Part shown: positions 10,769 to 22,363 of the stretch, piece after piece
How the letters are laid out: each line of letters opens with the position of its first letter
Position numbering within the stretch: the first letter of the stretch is position 1
Assembly: GCF_016808095.1 (NCBI RefSeq)
Contig: NC_068974.1
Coordinates: 23,172,825 to 23,236,824, forward strand
Source of the DNA: Vigna angularis
Taxonomy: Eukaryota > Streptophyta > Magnoliopsida > Fabales > Fabaceae
Reading direction: 5' to 3'
DNA length: 64,000 nucleotides
The notes under the pieces: model-generated
What the model was told of the DNA's origin: nothing
Seen by the model: only the letters and a program-made list of their open reading frames with translations
Databases searched by the model: none
Program-made: the position numbers and the translations under genes

Positions 10769-12395
10769 TCGGCCTGATAAACCTCTTCTCCAGTAGTTCC
10801 TCAATTTGTCTCTTCAGCTCTGCTAGCTCTGTCGGAGCCATCCTATACGGAGCCATAGACACTGGTCCAGCTCCTGGTACCAAGTCTATAGAGAACTCCA
10901 CTTCCCTGCTCGGTGGCAACCCTGGTACTTCATCTGGAAAGACATCCTCGAACTCTTCCACTACCGGAATACCCGTCGTCTGATCCTCAAAACTTTTCTT
11001 CTCTTGAGTTACTAGTACAAAACACATGGCCCCATCACTAACATTCTTTAGAACTTCTTTGGTTGAGATCAACTCTAAACCATCTGAGTTTGGAAAAATT
11101 AATCGTCGTCGTCCACAATCAAGAAGAACGTGATTGGCGGTCAACCAATCCATTCCCAAAATGACATCTAAGCCTTGGAAGGGTAAGGAGATTAAGTTCA
11201 CTTTGAACTTGCGTCCGAAGACTACAATCGGGCATCCAACACAGATTGAACTGGTTGAGATCTGACCCGATGTTGGTGTAGAAACCATCAATTCATACCT
11301 TAGATTACTCACCGGTATACTTAAGTCTTTCAAACAAGTAGAAGAAATAAAGGAGTGCGTAGCTTCGGAATCAAACAATACATGTACACGTTCACCAAAC
11401 AAAAGGCATATGTCAAGGATGAGATTACCTGGCTTTGTAGCCTCTTCATTGGTCAAAGCGAAAACCCTTCCAGTTATCTTGGGCTTCACGCCAAAAGAAC
11501 TTGGTTGTTGTGGTGCATGTGTTATCTTCTTCTCTGGACAAACATGAGCGAAATGTCCTGGCTTGTTACACACAAAGCACCTTTTCTCTTCAACCTTCAC
11601 TCCAGAGAGCTTAGGACAATCCCTCTTGTAGTGCGCACCACCGCATTCAAAACATTTCACGGCTGTTGGCATAAGCGGTTGGGGTCGCTGATATGGCTTC
11701 TTCCATGGCTTTCCTCTAATAAACTTGTTCTTCTGAGTCTTGTCAACTCGGTTTCGGTTTATTTCCAATAACTCCACCTTTTTTGTCTTCTCAACTAAGG
11801 CTGGAAACTTCTTGATTTCAAGAGGTACAATCATTCTTTTCAGGTCATATCTCAGACCCTGCTCAAATCTTTGACACTTCCACCCTTCCGTCATGTGTTG
11901 ACTACAAAAACGGATAAGATACTCAAACCTATCGATGTACTCTTGCACCGACATCCCATTTTGACGCAAGGCCAAAAATTCTTGCTCCCTTTCGATCTTG
12001 GCACTATTCGGAAAGTACTTTTCCAAAAACTTGTCCTTGAAACTGTTCCAAGTAATAGCCTCTTCATCAGATTCCATCAGTCGTTTCATACCATCCCACC
12101 AGTACTCTGCTTCCTCTTTCAGTATGAAGGTTGCGTAATCTAGTTTTTCCTCATCTGTGCACTTGATCACATGAAAGATCTTCTCAATGTCCTTGATCCA
12201 AGCATCTGCTTTATCTGGCGTAGCCCTTCCATTGAACCTTGTTGGGTCGTGCCTCAAAAAGTCATTCAACCTCGAATAAGTCCTCGGTTCCTGAGTGGTA
12301 TGCTGCCTTTCCATTGCGTTGATCATCCGATCAACAGCCCGATTGAAATCCTCAATTGGAGGTGTTTGACCAACATTGTTAGATCGACGTGCCAT
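10683..12395 (-). CDS. Truncated Gag-protease-RT polyprotein of element C
   Basis: 570 residues are open from MARRSNNVGQ. Order: gag core (about residues 40-230; FNGRATPDKADAWIKDIEKI, EYWWDGMKR, EKYFPNSAK), two zinc knuckles (CFECGGAHYKRDC and CFVCNKPGHFAHVC, about 250-290), aspartic protease (about 330-430, ending ILGMDWL), and the RT lead-in [20 protein letters not shown] to EKRFIRPS. After that the frame leaves pol and reads into LTR sequence, giving a spurious tail of about 25 residues. The protease active site reads LFDSEATHSF where the family has DSG, so Gly is replaced by Glu and the enzyme is probably dead. The motif style is Tekay/Del (chromovirus-type). The start is the first ATG after the primer site. 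Confidence 0.9.
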   Translation of the reverse strand: MARRSNNVGQTPPIEDFNRAVDRMINAMERQHTTQEPRTYSRLNDFLRHDPTRFNGRATPDKADAWIKDIEKIFHVIKCTDEEKLDYATFILKEEAEYWWDGMKRLMESDEEAITWNSFKDKFLEKYFPNSAKIEREQEFLALRQNGMSVQEYIDRFEYLIRFCSQHMTEGWKCQRFEQGLRYDLKRMIVPLEIKKFPALVEKTKKVELLEINRNRVDKTQKNKFIRGKPWKKPYQRPQPLMPTAVKCFECGGAHYKRDCPKLSGVKVEEKRCFVCNKPGHFAHVCPEKKITHAPQQPSSFGVKPKITGRVFALTNEEATKPGNLILDICLLFGERVHVLFDSEATHSFISSTCLKDLSIPVSNLRYELMVSTPTSGQISTSSICVGCPIVVFGRKFKVNLISLPFQGLDVILGMDWLTANHVLLDCGRRRLIFPNSDGLELISTKEVLKNVSDGAMCFVLVTQEKKSFEDQTTGIPVVEEFEDVFPDEVPGLPPSREVEFSIDLVPGAGPVSMAPYRMAPTELAELKRQIEELLEKRFIRPSVWNFMNCVEFYFQKTCVVIKNVIFCWC

Positions 12396-12576
12396 GTTCT
12401 ACCATATTTGTCAAAAGAAAGTAATTCAAACACAAGTCAAAACAATGCATATCTCTACCTTTCAAACCAGTGCTCTCGAAACGAGCTACATAATCATCAC
12501 AACAAATCACAGAGTCACACAACACAAGTTAACGAGCTCACTTCCCAAAAGCCCCAAAAGATTTTCGAAAACCATT

Positions 12577-12588
12577 GCTCTGATACCA
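12577..12588 (-). promoter_or_regulatory. tRNA-iMet primer-binding site of element C
   Basis: The minus strand reads TGGTATCAGAGC five bases after the LTR end GTTACA. This is the standard complement of the 3' end of initiator methionine tRNA, used to prime minus-strand DNA in many plant retrotransposons. Confidence 0.92.
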
Positions 12589-13129
12589 AACAGTGTAACG
12601 CCCCGAATTAGGCGTTACAATTTATGTTCCATAAAATACATATATAATTTTTTTTTTATTTCAACACCAACAAAATATTACGTTCTTTATTACAACACAA
12701 GTCTTCTGAAAATAAAATTCCACACAGTTCATAAACTTCTGAAATTTAAAATTTCACATAGTTCGGAAATTCAAACATAGATTTATTTTAGAAATTCCCC
12801 ATGTCTCCTTTTTCCCCACAGATCTCTCATCTTCTAAGCAAGTCCAGAACCATCTGCTAATTCATCTGAAATAGTTTCTGCTCCCGTATAATATCACACA
12901 TTATACGATCATTGCATTCACATACACAAACACAAACAGTAGGGTGAGCTAACCAAATCAAGAAATATACATTATCCACAATCTTACTAACCTCACAAGT
13001 GTGGCAATCAGTCCAATACATGCATCTCGAACATACTCAAGAACAGACTATTATATTGATACTATATAATATTTCTCAAGTCAGAACTATCAATACATTT
13101 ACTAGAGTCAATGCAACATATTATTAACC

Positions 13130-13570
13130 TGCCTACTTACCAAAGCAAAGCAGTCAACAATTCTTCCGTCTACTTACCAAAGTAGTATAACCATGTGATA
13201 CTGACTACTTACCAAAGTAATCTAACGAGGTGATCTACTTACCAAAGTAGTATAACAAGGTGATATTGTCTACTTACCAAAGTAGCACAATAAGGTGACA
13301 TCTTCTACTTACCAAAGTAGTACAATAAGATGATATTGTCTACTTACCAAAGTAGCACAATAAGGTGATATTGTCTACTTACCAAAGTAGCACAACAAGG
13401 TAATATTCCGCCTACTTACCAAAGTAGTACAATAAGATGATATTGTCTACTTACCAAAGTAGCACAATAAGGTGATATTGTCTACTTACCAAAGTAGCAC
13501 AACAAGTAATATTCCGCCTACTTACCAAAGTAGTACGGTTTATGCCAAATTAATCTCTCATTATCACACC
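13130..13570. repeat. Tandem array around the palindrome CTACTTACCAAAGTAG
   Basis: About a dozen units of 33-38 bases share CTACTTACCAAAGTAG, whose arms CTACTT/AAGTAG can pair. Linkers are variants of CACAATAAGGTGATATTGT. The linkers are themselves repeated, so this is an LTR satellite. Confidence 0.92.
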
Positions 13571-13599
13571 TACGTACCAAAGTAGCATCCGAACGTTTT

Positions 13600-14430
13600 C
13601 TGACCGAGCACTATTAGACCGAACGCTAAAACACCGATTGCTATTAGAACAAATACGATTAGGTTGAATACTATTAAAATCACCACTAAGACCGAACGTT
13701 ACTAAGACCGATCGCTACTAATATGAACGCTCGCTACTACCTAGGGACGCTCGTTACCTGAGGAAATCTGAAAACAATTACCATCAAGATCAAAAGCTAC
13801 CTAAGGACGCTCGCTACCCGAGAACAAGCAAAATCAAGACCGAACGCTCGTTATTACCTATTGACGCTCGCTACCTGAGGACACCTGAGGACAATTATTA
13901 TCAAGATCAAAAGCAACTTATGGACGCTCGCTACCTGAGAACAAGCAACATCAAGACCGAATGCTACTAATATGAACGATCGCTATGACAGGAAACTATC
14001 AGATTTAATACTGTTTGGACGATTACTAAGAAACCGAACAGTCTGGACGAACACTACCAGACCAAAAGTAATGAGATCGAATACTGTGTGCACGAACGTG
14101 TATAGACTAATTACCACGAGACCGAATACTATGAGGTAAACACTGTTTGAACGAATGTACAATAGACCGAGCACTATGAGATCACTATGAATACTGTTTG
14201 GACGAACGCTCAATAAGACGAACACTATCAGATTACTGTGAATACTATTGGGACGAACACTATACAGATCAAATATGATAAGACCGAATAATCAGTGATT
14301 GGACGAACGCTATACAGATCAAATAAGACGAAACCGAATACTATCATGTTGAACATTGTTTGGACGAACGTCTATTATATCACTAACTTTTACCCAAGGA
14401 CGAACGCTGAGGTTAGTAGAACATAAGACC
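13600..14430. repeat. Degenerate GACCGAACGCT / GACGCTCGCTACC repeats
   Basis: Many diverged units of roughly 30-45 bases contain ACCGAACGCT, GGACGCTCGCTACC or TTTGGACGAACGC. Period and sequence drift along the array. Its GC-rich, CpG-containing core resembles cores in the LTR of D and in Ogre-2. Confidence 0.75.
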
Positions 14431-15248
14431 GAACACTCAAAGTATTTTGGCCGACCACTAATTGGTCGAGCCATTTGGACGAGTGCGCGTTCTGCAGAAT
14501 TCTGCAGAATCACACCAGATTTCCAGAAACCCAGAAACCCCATTTTTCATCCCCTTTTCCGAGATCTTCTTCAACAACAACATTCTACCACCACTCATAC
14601 GTCACTCATACGGATTCATATTAAACAAGATCACTTTAAGCACAAATCGTTCATCAAACCACTTAATAATACAAACCCCAAATACATAAATTATCTCTAC
14701 AATTTACAGAAAAGGTCTAGCTCCCCTTACCTCTTGAAGACTTCCTTGCAAACCTTGAATCAATCTCTACACTGTGTTCCTCCTCTGCCGTTCCAGTCCT
14801 CTGCTACAGTGTCCAGCTCTCCCTCTCTTCTTCTTCTTTCCTCCTTCAAGAATCCTTAAAATGAAGAAGTGAATCTCCTTTTGTGTGTTGCCGGACGAAC
14901 CTTAGCCATCTCCTTTGCTTCCTCGGTGCCATGCCCACTTAAGAAGGTGATGAAGGTGGTCTCATGGTGGTTGGAGCACTTCATAGTGGAACAATAATGC
15001 TTCTGGTGGCTGGAGTCAAAGTGGAGAGACCCATCACTCACCAGCCGTCCACACCACTTGAAGCCCCTCCCCCACCACTTCAAACGTGCAGTCGCCCACC
15101 TTTCCCATCTCCTTTTTTTTTTAAAATATAAGGAACGTGCGGTTCCTTACATTCTACATACTAATGGACACCATAATTAATTATTCAAAACCATAACATA
15201 CATAAAATTATTTTTATTTTTCTATAGGTCTTACAATTTTCACTCATG

Positions 15249-16398
15249 ATCTAATATTTTTGATTTGTAGATGGGACAAACAGCTTTTTCATGTAACCAT
15301 CTCTTTATGCAATTTCCATGGAATTTATGTTGGCCTTGCAGAATTCCTATCTCCTCATTGTTTTTAAATTCATCCTGTGAAATAATTCATAAGTAATCCA
15401 AGTAATAGGCCAAAAAGAAAAATTAACATGCTTTTTGAAATATACCATACCCAAATGAAGAATCACATCAAGTAAATTAAAAAGATGAATGAATATTACC
15501 AAAAAAATAAGACACGTTTAATAGATCACAAAGTATTGAATTATTCATGGTGCTAAAACGCAAACCTGGCATATTACGCAAAGATCAGTTTCATGTTCCT
15601 CTGAAGTTACTCTCTCCAAGTTATTAGGTAAGAAATAATTTTTTGTCTTCACCACTCTTGATATAATTTCGTTTGACAAACCCATGCTTACACAATATAC
15701 ACAATATAAAACATTCATAAACCATAATATACACAATATACTAGACCTCATATGACATGTTGTCAAAGTCTAACTCACTATGATCTTCACCAAATAAAGT
15801 AATATCCTGAACAAGAAAAGATGTGTGAAAAGAAGGCTAGAATTTTCTTTATATCAAATCCAACAAAAATAAAGAGAACGAGATGTTACTGTTTCATGAA
15901 AGGCCACAGAAGAAACATTTATCCGATTTCCAAGAGGTGGAGGTTGTTGAATATGTGTACTCGTGAATGGTGCATTTTGTAAAGGTATTGAAAAACTTCT
16001 TGAAGGATTTGTTAGAATTCCAAATGATGGAGCAATTACTGGAGCATCAAAGTTCATTGAGTCACTTCTAGCCTCCTGCACTAGGTGTGTTTGATAATAA
16101 AAGGGATGGTACTGTAGATGGTCTGACCAATAGGTGAAACGAGTTGATAGTATTGATCACCAAAATAATTTCGTAGAATCAAACCGTTAGAGTCATGTGT
16201 CATCATATATCCCTCGACACAATAGGATAGGAACAAGGGATTGCTAATGTAAGTGTGCCTTGCATTGTGGGGAGTAATTGCAAAATTAGCAGCCGAAGCA
16301 TTGAAATGTGGATTCAAAGATTCAACCAAGCTAGATGAAACTGGAACATCTATGTTAAGATTAGGTTGGTGTCCATCGTATTCTGTCATTCTGTGCAT
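15249..16398 (-). pseudogene. RING-H2 E3 ubiquitin ligase pseudogene, MBR/HIP1 type (copy 2)
   Basis: Exons on the minus strand: N-terminal part around 16110-16398 (MTEYDGHQPNLNIDVPVSS...); 15895-16110 (EARSDSMNFDAPVIAPSF to SSVAFHET); about 15745-15806 (LFGEDHSELDFDNMSYE); about 15574-15685 (GLSNEIISRVVKTKNYFLP to DLCVICQ); and last exon 15249-15374 (DEFKNNEEIGIL, then HKFHGNCIKRWLHEKAVCPI). MSYE, GLS...I...LKT-like text and a C-terminal RING-H2 are the layout of MBR1/2-HIP1 plant ligases, which ubiquitinate nuclear regulators. Two zinc ligands are lost: CGH reads GQH, and the final CPIC reads CPIY. A frame change near 16110-16140 and a stop after MSYEV also break it. Element C sits just past its stop codon. 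Confidence 0.72.
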
Positions 16399-16429
16399 TA
16401 GTTGTTCTCACGAACACTGTCACGTCTAC

Positions 16430-17660
16430 AGACATATTTGATGATGCCATTTAATCCTATTATACCAAATATTGTGAATAAAATTAGTTACCTTGAAAAT
16501 AATAATTAAAAATTTAAAATAATAAGAGAAATTATCCATTTGAAAGAACAAGATTAGAAATGAGAACTAAATATTCACGTAAATACAAGTACTAAGTGCT
16601 TGTGAATATTAGGATAAACCAATTTTTTGATAATAAAAAAAGATTATATAAAATTGTTGATCCAAAATACAAAGTAAAAACAAAAATTTAAACCAAAAAA
16701 TGTCATCTCACCCACACATAACCTAAAAGAACAAAAAGAAAACTATTAAATTTTAAAGCAAACAACAATAATCCTTTGATGGAAAATCGGTATTTAAAAG
16801 AAATAAGACTAAACATTGGAGCCAAGATCATCTAACTAACAAATTAAAACATGAAATAAAAATAATAGAAACTTACGTCGTGATCAAATCACAATTTGTG
16901 TAGATTTTTGAAAGAGGTTTCTCTTTAAAAAAATACTAGAGGATAAGTAAGAGAAAGGAATATTAATAGTGTGTCATTTGTAAATGTAACATGAATATGA
17001 ACTATTATATTAAAAGAAAATCTTATTGTTAAAGATAAATTCAATTTTTAAAATTCAATTCTAAATATCTACTATATTTGATATTGGTGGCATTAGGATT
17101 TACCACATAATTGAAAAAAAAAGGAGATATAAAGATTATTCTCCATAAAATAAAACTATATATATGTATTTATAATTTAAGAGTAAAAGCAAAGAAATAT
17201 ATATGAAAAGATATAACCGTGTATCTATATAATAATGGAAAGATTACCCCTTTGATATCTATGTATTTGGGTTATTATTTAATTTAGTCATTATATTTTA
17301 ATTAAATTCTAACGAACAAAACATACATATAACTATAAGTGCACTGTATCTCTATATACAAAAGATAAATTTTATTTTCTTAATTACATATTGGTAAAAT
17401 ATTACAATTCAACTTTTTATTTGATTTGTACATATATTTTTAAGATAATTCACCATGATATACTTAGCATTTTGATAATATAATATAACGTTAGTTTTGT
17501 GAAATAGATAATTATTATACAATTACATTAATAATTATATTTAAGGTACGTCTTTTTAAAATAATTAAGGGATAATATTTTTTTAATTATTAAAGAGAGA
17601 ATGTATTTGAATACATACATGATAAATTTAATTTCTTTAAGATAAATTAAATTATATACA
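16430..17660. repeat. Second copy of 8310-9570, noncoding
   Basis: It follows 8310-9570 closely over about 1.2 kb (for example CCAAAAAATGTCATCTCACC at 8573 and 16695). AT-rich; I see no gene. It ends at 17660, where the text switches to a partial third copy. Confidence 0.8.
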
Positions 17661-17665
17661 ACAAA

Positions 17666-18249
17666 ATACTTTTTGAAATATACCATACCCAAATGAAGAA
17701 TCACATCAAGTAAATTAAAAAATGAATGAATATTACCAAAAAAATAAGACATGTTTAATAGATCACATAGTATTAAATTATTCATGGTGCTAAAATTCAA
17801 ACCTGGCATATTACGCAAAGATCAATTTCATGTTCCTCTGTAGTTACTCCATCCAAGTTATTAGGTAAGAAATAATTTTTTGTCTTCACCACTCTTGCAA
17901 TAATTTCGTTTGACAAACCCATGCTTACGTTACCAATCTTTTGAAAAAAACAACAAGCTCCTATTGTCCAATTTTAAAGAGTTAGCAAATTAAAAATTTT
18001 CATAATCACTTAGTTTTTACTATCCTAGACCTCATAAAACATTCATAAACCATAATATACACAATATACTCTCCTCATATGACATGTTGTCAAAGTCTAA
18101 CTCACTATGATCTTCACCAAATAAAGTAATATCCTAAACAAGAAAAGATGTGTGAAAAGAAGGCTAGAATTTTCTTTATATCAAATCCAACAAAAATAAA
18201 GAAAACGAGATGTTACAGTTTCATGAAAGGCCACAGAAGAAACATTTAT
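17666..18249 (-). pseudogene. Partial third copy of the RING gene, truncated by element D
   Basis: It repeats 15425-15915 with substitutions: the exon with GLSNEII...VVKTKNYFLP and DLCVICQ (about 17809-17925), MSYEE (about 18075), and the exon end VSSVAFHETV (about 18215-18249). The copy stops exactly at 18249, where the LTR of element D begins, so its 5' exons were moved away by that insertion. The last RING exon is absent because 17660 joins directly to copy 2. Confidence 0.7.
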
Positions 18250-20842
18250 TGTAACGTCCCAGATTATATAGAAATATAATGTAGTAGGTCCACATTTTTA
18301 ATAAAGAGAACAGTTAGAGTAGACTTGCAAATAAGTTGTTAAGCTTACAGTCATCCTAAATAAGCCATAATTTAAACACTTCCTACCTAACAGAGTATTT
18401 CAAAACAATAGAACTTAATTAAGAAATTCCTAAACAAACTAAGTTACAACATCATTATCATCCAAGGCCTGCTCGAGGGGTACCTCATCCATCTCTGCTC
18501 ACATCTAAGTGGATGATCATTGCAACAGAAACACAACACACACAACAGACAAACACAAGCAGAAGGGTGAGCTAGATATATAAAAATCATGTTATAATAG
18601 TCACACATAACATGCAAGTTTAAATGAACGTTAATGAACCATACAACACCACTTGTTACACTTTACAGTTGACTCGTCCGGAGTTAGAATGATTGTCGAG
18701 CTATGGCGGGTTATGCACTCGTGGTGGCCTCTAATACTTTGCAACGCCATTGCCAATGGGTTTCACCCTACCACACTCACGAGGTTAGTCCGTTATCACT
18801 CACCTTGGGCCATACTAGAAGCACCCAAGACTAGGACCTCCTGCTACTCCTCACCACATGGATCAATCCTCTCTACTTGAGAATGAAAGACCATTGGAGC
18901 GTCAGGAAAACCCCCAAGACTGAGCTACCATGCAATTCATTCTAAACACACTAGAAGAGCACCACCATGTATCCCCCCTTGAGGATCATGGAATTACGTC
19001 CAATACTGATACTTTTCACTTTCAACACAACAATACTTCATACCTTCACATACTTTCAACTTAAATCACATTACAAAAATCATACTTTACACGGAACTCA
19101 TCACACATACTTAATTTACCCAAAACAATAGCTAAAGAACTTGAACCGAACGCTATGAGCTTTGGCCGAGCACTTAGAGCTTTGGCCGAACGCTATGAGC
19201 TTTGGCCGAACACTTAGAGCTTTGGTCGAACACTTAGAGCTTTGGTCGAACGCTATGAGCTTTGGTCGAACACTTAGAGCTTTGGCCGAGCACTTAGAGC
19301 TTTGGCCGAGCACTTAGAGCTTTGGCCGAACGCTATGAGCTTTGGCCGAACACTTAGAGCTTTGGCCGAGCACTTAGAGCTTTGGCCGAACGCTATGATC
19401 TTTAGCCGAACACTTAGAACTTTGGCCGAACACTTAGAGCTTTGGCCGAACATTATGAGCTTTGGCCGAACACTTAGAGCTTTGGCCGAGCACTTAGAGC
19501 TTTAAGACCAAGTTCCAGTATAAGACCGAACACTCTTTAAGAGACCGAGTGCTAGTACAAGACCGAACACTCTTTGAGAGACCGAGTACCAGTACAAGAC
19601 CGAACACTCTTTGAGAGACCGAACGATCATGAACTGGTAAGACTCAAAAGAGACCAACCCAGTTATGACCGAGAGCAGCACAAGACCGAACGGTCAACTG
19701 CATCGTTTTGCAGAATTCTACAGAATTCTACATAATTGTGGACATAACCCAACATGACCATTTCTAACCATTTTCACTAACTTCTAACACCCTTATTTCT
19801 TGTTTTTTACCAATTAAACTTATCTAAATGATTCTAAACATTCCTACTGCCATTCTAAAGTAATCAAAACACAAATTTCAACTCTAAAACACCAATTTTC
19901 CCAACTTAGGGACCCAAAACCCAATCCCACTGCTTTGCACCTATTTTGATCAATTTAGTGACTCAAACAAGTCACAATACACTAGTTAAGACTGCCCCAA
20001 CAACCCAATTACGCTCTAGACCTCAAATGCTCAAAATCACTACCTCACTTCTTCTCAAAATGACCTAAAAACTACTAAAACTCCAAATTTTCTATCCAAC
20101 CAAAGTTAGACCAGATTCCACCCTTCAATCACCTTCAATTGACCAATTTTAGCAATTTCAACTCATCCAAAACAATTCCAAACATCACAACACAGATTCA
20201 TGAATTTCACATATCAACACATACAATACAACATACTCAAAACGCAAAATACAACTCCAAATAGTGCACCCATTCAGAATCCAATATACATACACCTCAT
20301 GCAAGAAATTTAAAGAAGTATTCTAGCTCCCCTTACCTTAGAGTAACTTGACTGGATAGCTCGCAAGAACACCTCAATAGTTCCTTCATCGCAAGAACTC
20401 AATAAAACCCTACAACCCACCAAAATGGTGATGGAAACAACTCTTAGAGCTAGAATAGAGTGGAAAAAATTGAAAAGGAGAAAGCTTAAGGCACATGCAA
20501 CCAGCAAAATGCATGTCCGAGTTGAAGAACGGAGAAGAGGTTGCATGGAGGGACTTACCAACTTAGAACCAGAAATGAATCGGTTAGTTTCGAAGCCCAC
20601 TACGTTGCGGACGTTTTGGCGGCACCTTAGCGGAGATTAAACGATTCAAAGAAGAGATTTGGGAGATAGAAGATAGAGTTGTGGTAGAGAGAAGGTAGAG
20701 AAAATCTGAAACTGAGTTTTAGATAGAGACATAATGCTTAAGCTAATGGACCAGGATGTTTTAAATGGGCTTTTTTAAAGTCTGGTCCTATTAACTTAAT
20801 AACCTTTTTGCTCTTTTAAACTCTATTTTTCAGGCCTTCACA
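18250..20842 (-). repeat. 3' LTR of element D (2.59 kb)
   Basis: The plus strand runs from TGTAACGTCCCAG to GGCCTTCACA (TG...CA). It replaces RING-gene sequence at its left edge (flank TTTAT) and abuts a purine-rich tract at its right edge. The start resembles the LTR of C (TGTAACGCCCC), consistent with the same lineage. It holds the array at 19142-19505. Other frames inside (for example 20310-20640) look accidental. Confidence 0.85.
19142..19505. repeat. 20-base tandem array CGAACACTTAGAGCTTTGGC
   Basis: About 18 head-to-tail units of 20 bases alternate between CGAACGCTATGAGCTTTGGC and CGAACACTTAGAGCTTTGGC. It is followed (19505-19690) by longer GACCGAACACTC units. Open frames across it are repeat artefacts. 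Confidence 0.95.
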
Positions 20843-20853
20843 TTCTCCCACAC
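20843..20853 (-). promoter_or_regulatory. Polypurine tract of element D
   Basis: The minus strand reads GTGTGGGAGAA immediately before the LTR start TGTGAAGG, the plus-strand primer position. It fixes the orientation of the LTR although pol is 22 kb away. Confidence 0.8.
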
Positions 20854-20861
20854 ATAAAAAT

Positions 20862-21150
20862 CACTACAAGAAATAATGAATTTATATACAGAACTTTTTA
20901 TACGGATTTAAATTCGTATATAAGGTAAATATTATATACGGAATTTATATACGGAATTTAGAAAAAATGTTATATACAGATATTATATACGGTTATTTAT
21001 ATACGGATGTTCCGTATATAAATTTTGTATATAAGGTTGGCGCGTGATAGCAGCCCAAGGATGGGATCCGTATATAAGTTGTATTATCCGTTTGTAGTTA
21101 GAACCAAGTGTTATCTGCAGATATTATATACGGATCAGGGAAATAATTAT
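20862..21150. repeat. 5' terminal and subterminal repeats of CACTA-1
   Basis: After CACTACAAGAAA come several copies, in both orientations, of TATATACGGAT/ATCCGTATATA. Such subterminal motifs are the binding sites of the transposition protein in CACTA elements. Confidence 0.85.
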
Positions 21151-21418
21151 TTTAAAAAAATATATTTTTGATTAAGTGGAAGCTGGATGTCATTTCTCAA
21201 CCTCGAGCTTTCCTCTCTTTCTCGAACCCTCGAGATTTCTTCTCTGTCAACCATCACGCTTTCCTTTCTCTTTCGAACCATCTTCGGTCTCAGTTCGGTG
21301 TCCTTCTATGGAGCCATCTTCGGTGTGGGTGTTGCTCTCTGGAGCCCTCTTCGGTGTGGGTGTAGATCGTGCTTTGGTTCTTTCTCATCTCTCTCTATCT
21401 ATTATTGTGACCTTCATC
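21151..21418 (+). other. CACTA-1 leader, first part
   Basis: Pyrimidine-rich, with a short direct repeat (TCTTCGGTGTGGGTGT twice, 21328-21363). Several overlapping short frames, none convincing. It is interrupted at 21418 by CACTA-2 and resumes at 26563. Probably 5' untranslated. Confidence 0.45.
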
Positions 21419-22363
21419 CACTACTAGAAAAGCGCGATTTACAGACGGCATTTTACCAAAGGCTTTGAAGCCCTCAGTATTGAGATGATTACCAAAGGCT
21501 TGGAAGTCGTCGGTAACGTCCTGACTAATTTAAGTCCAAAATTGGGTTTTTTGTACCCCAATTTGATTTTCTTCAGCTTCGTCGCTTTCGTGCATCTCAT
21601 CCCTTTCTTCACACACTTCCCTCCCTTTCTTCATGCTCCGTCAGTTTCTCGGTTAGTCACTAGTGGTGGTCCGTCAGGGCGGTGAGTGGTGCATTGATCG
21701 CTCTTCGTTCACGGTGCGTGGTGGTTTTGGGAGTCTTGGGCTAGGGTTCGTCGTGGGTTGGTTGCTTCGTTGAGGGCTGGTGGTGTGGAGGTTGAGGGAC
21801 TTTGTTGGAGGGGCCGTTGTGGGCTTCTGTCGCTGTCGTGCTCGTGAAGCGGTAGCTTGGTAGAGGTAAGTTCCATAGAATTTCATTCACACTGTCATGT
21901 TCATATTGCTGAAGCCTAGAGTGTTGCTGCCTTCATCTACTTTTCATTCACTTGTTAGTATATGATTGAAGGAACTTGGTTGAGGGACTTGGCTGGAGTG
22001 GGCATTGTGGGTTTGCGTCGCTGTTGTGGTGTACAAAGGTTGCCATCGTCAAGGGCTATCTTGGTTGAGGTAAGTTGTGCGTTTAAAAATTCATTATGAG
22101 TTACAATGTTCTTGAATCTGTTTGATGTTGTTGTGGCAGCAGTGTATGATGTTGTTTGATTGAGAAAGATTGGTTTTTAATTGGAATGAGGGGCAAGGCA
22201 TTGGCATGCTAGTGAGAAGGTTTAAATAACCTTAACCGTAGTTTAGGGAAAATAAAAGCAAATAGTTTAGGGAAAATAAAAGCAGACGAGGTGGTGAAGA
22301 TTGAGCAACAGTGCGAATTGTTGTAACTGATGCGTTTGCTTCTAATGCCTGCAAGTGTGTGCT

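Larger units (their letters stand above)
10617..15235 (-). mobile_element. Deleted Tekay/Del-like LTR element C with TSD ATTTT
   Basis: Five-base direct repeats ATTTT flank it (10612-10616 and 15236-15240). Minus orientation: 5' LTR 12594-15235, tRNA-iMet primer site, gag-protease-RT start, then a jump into the last 150 bases of the 3' LTR. Copy 1 of the host unit near 8190 shows the uninterrupted target site. RNase H, integrase and most of RT are lost, so it could only move with help. Confidence 0.9.
12594..15235 (-). repeat. 5' LTR of element C (2.64 kb)
   Basis: TG...CA bounded: the plus strand starts TGTAACGCCCCG and ends GTCTTACA. Its outer edge is fixed by the TSD and its inner edge by the iMet primer site. 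It is long because it holds two arrays: CTACTTACCAAAGTAG units (13130-13570) and GACCGAACGCT-type degenerate units (13600-14430). Opposing frames at 14319-15083 have no recognisable product. Confidence 0.9.

Noticed and set aside
12572..12593. A tRNA gene fragment
   Set aside because: Only the short complement of the tRNA-iMet 3' end is present next to an LTR, so it is a primer-binding site.
11355..12780. Plus-strand frames of 90-146 codons
   Set aside because: They are antisense shadows of the minus-strand gag-protease of element C and the neighbouring primer region.
13130..13570. CRISPR-like regular repeats
   Set aside because: The intervening segments are themselves repeated, the setting is a plant LTR with TSD and primer site, and no cas-like gene is present.
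14356..15083. Possible small genes at 14356-14859 (plus) and 14856-15083 (minus)
   Set aside because: They lie inside the 5' LTR of element C, with low-complexity products and no family resemblance.
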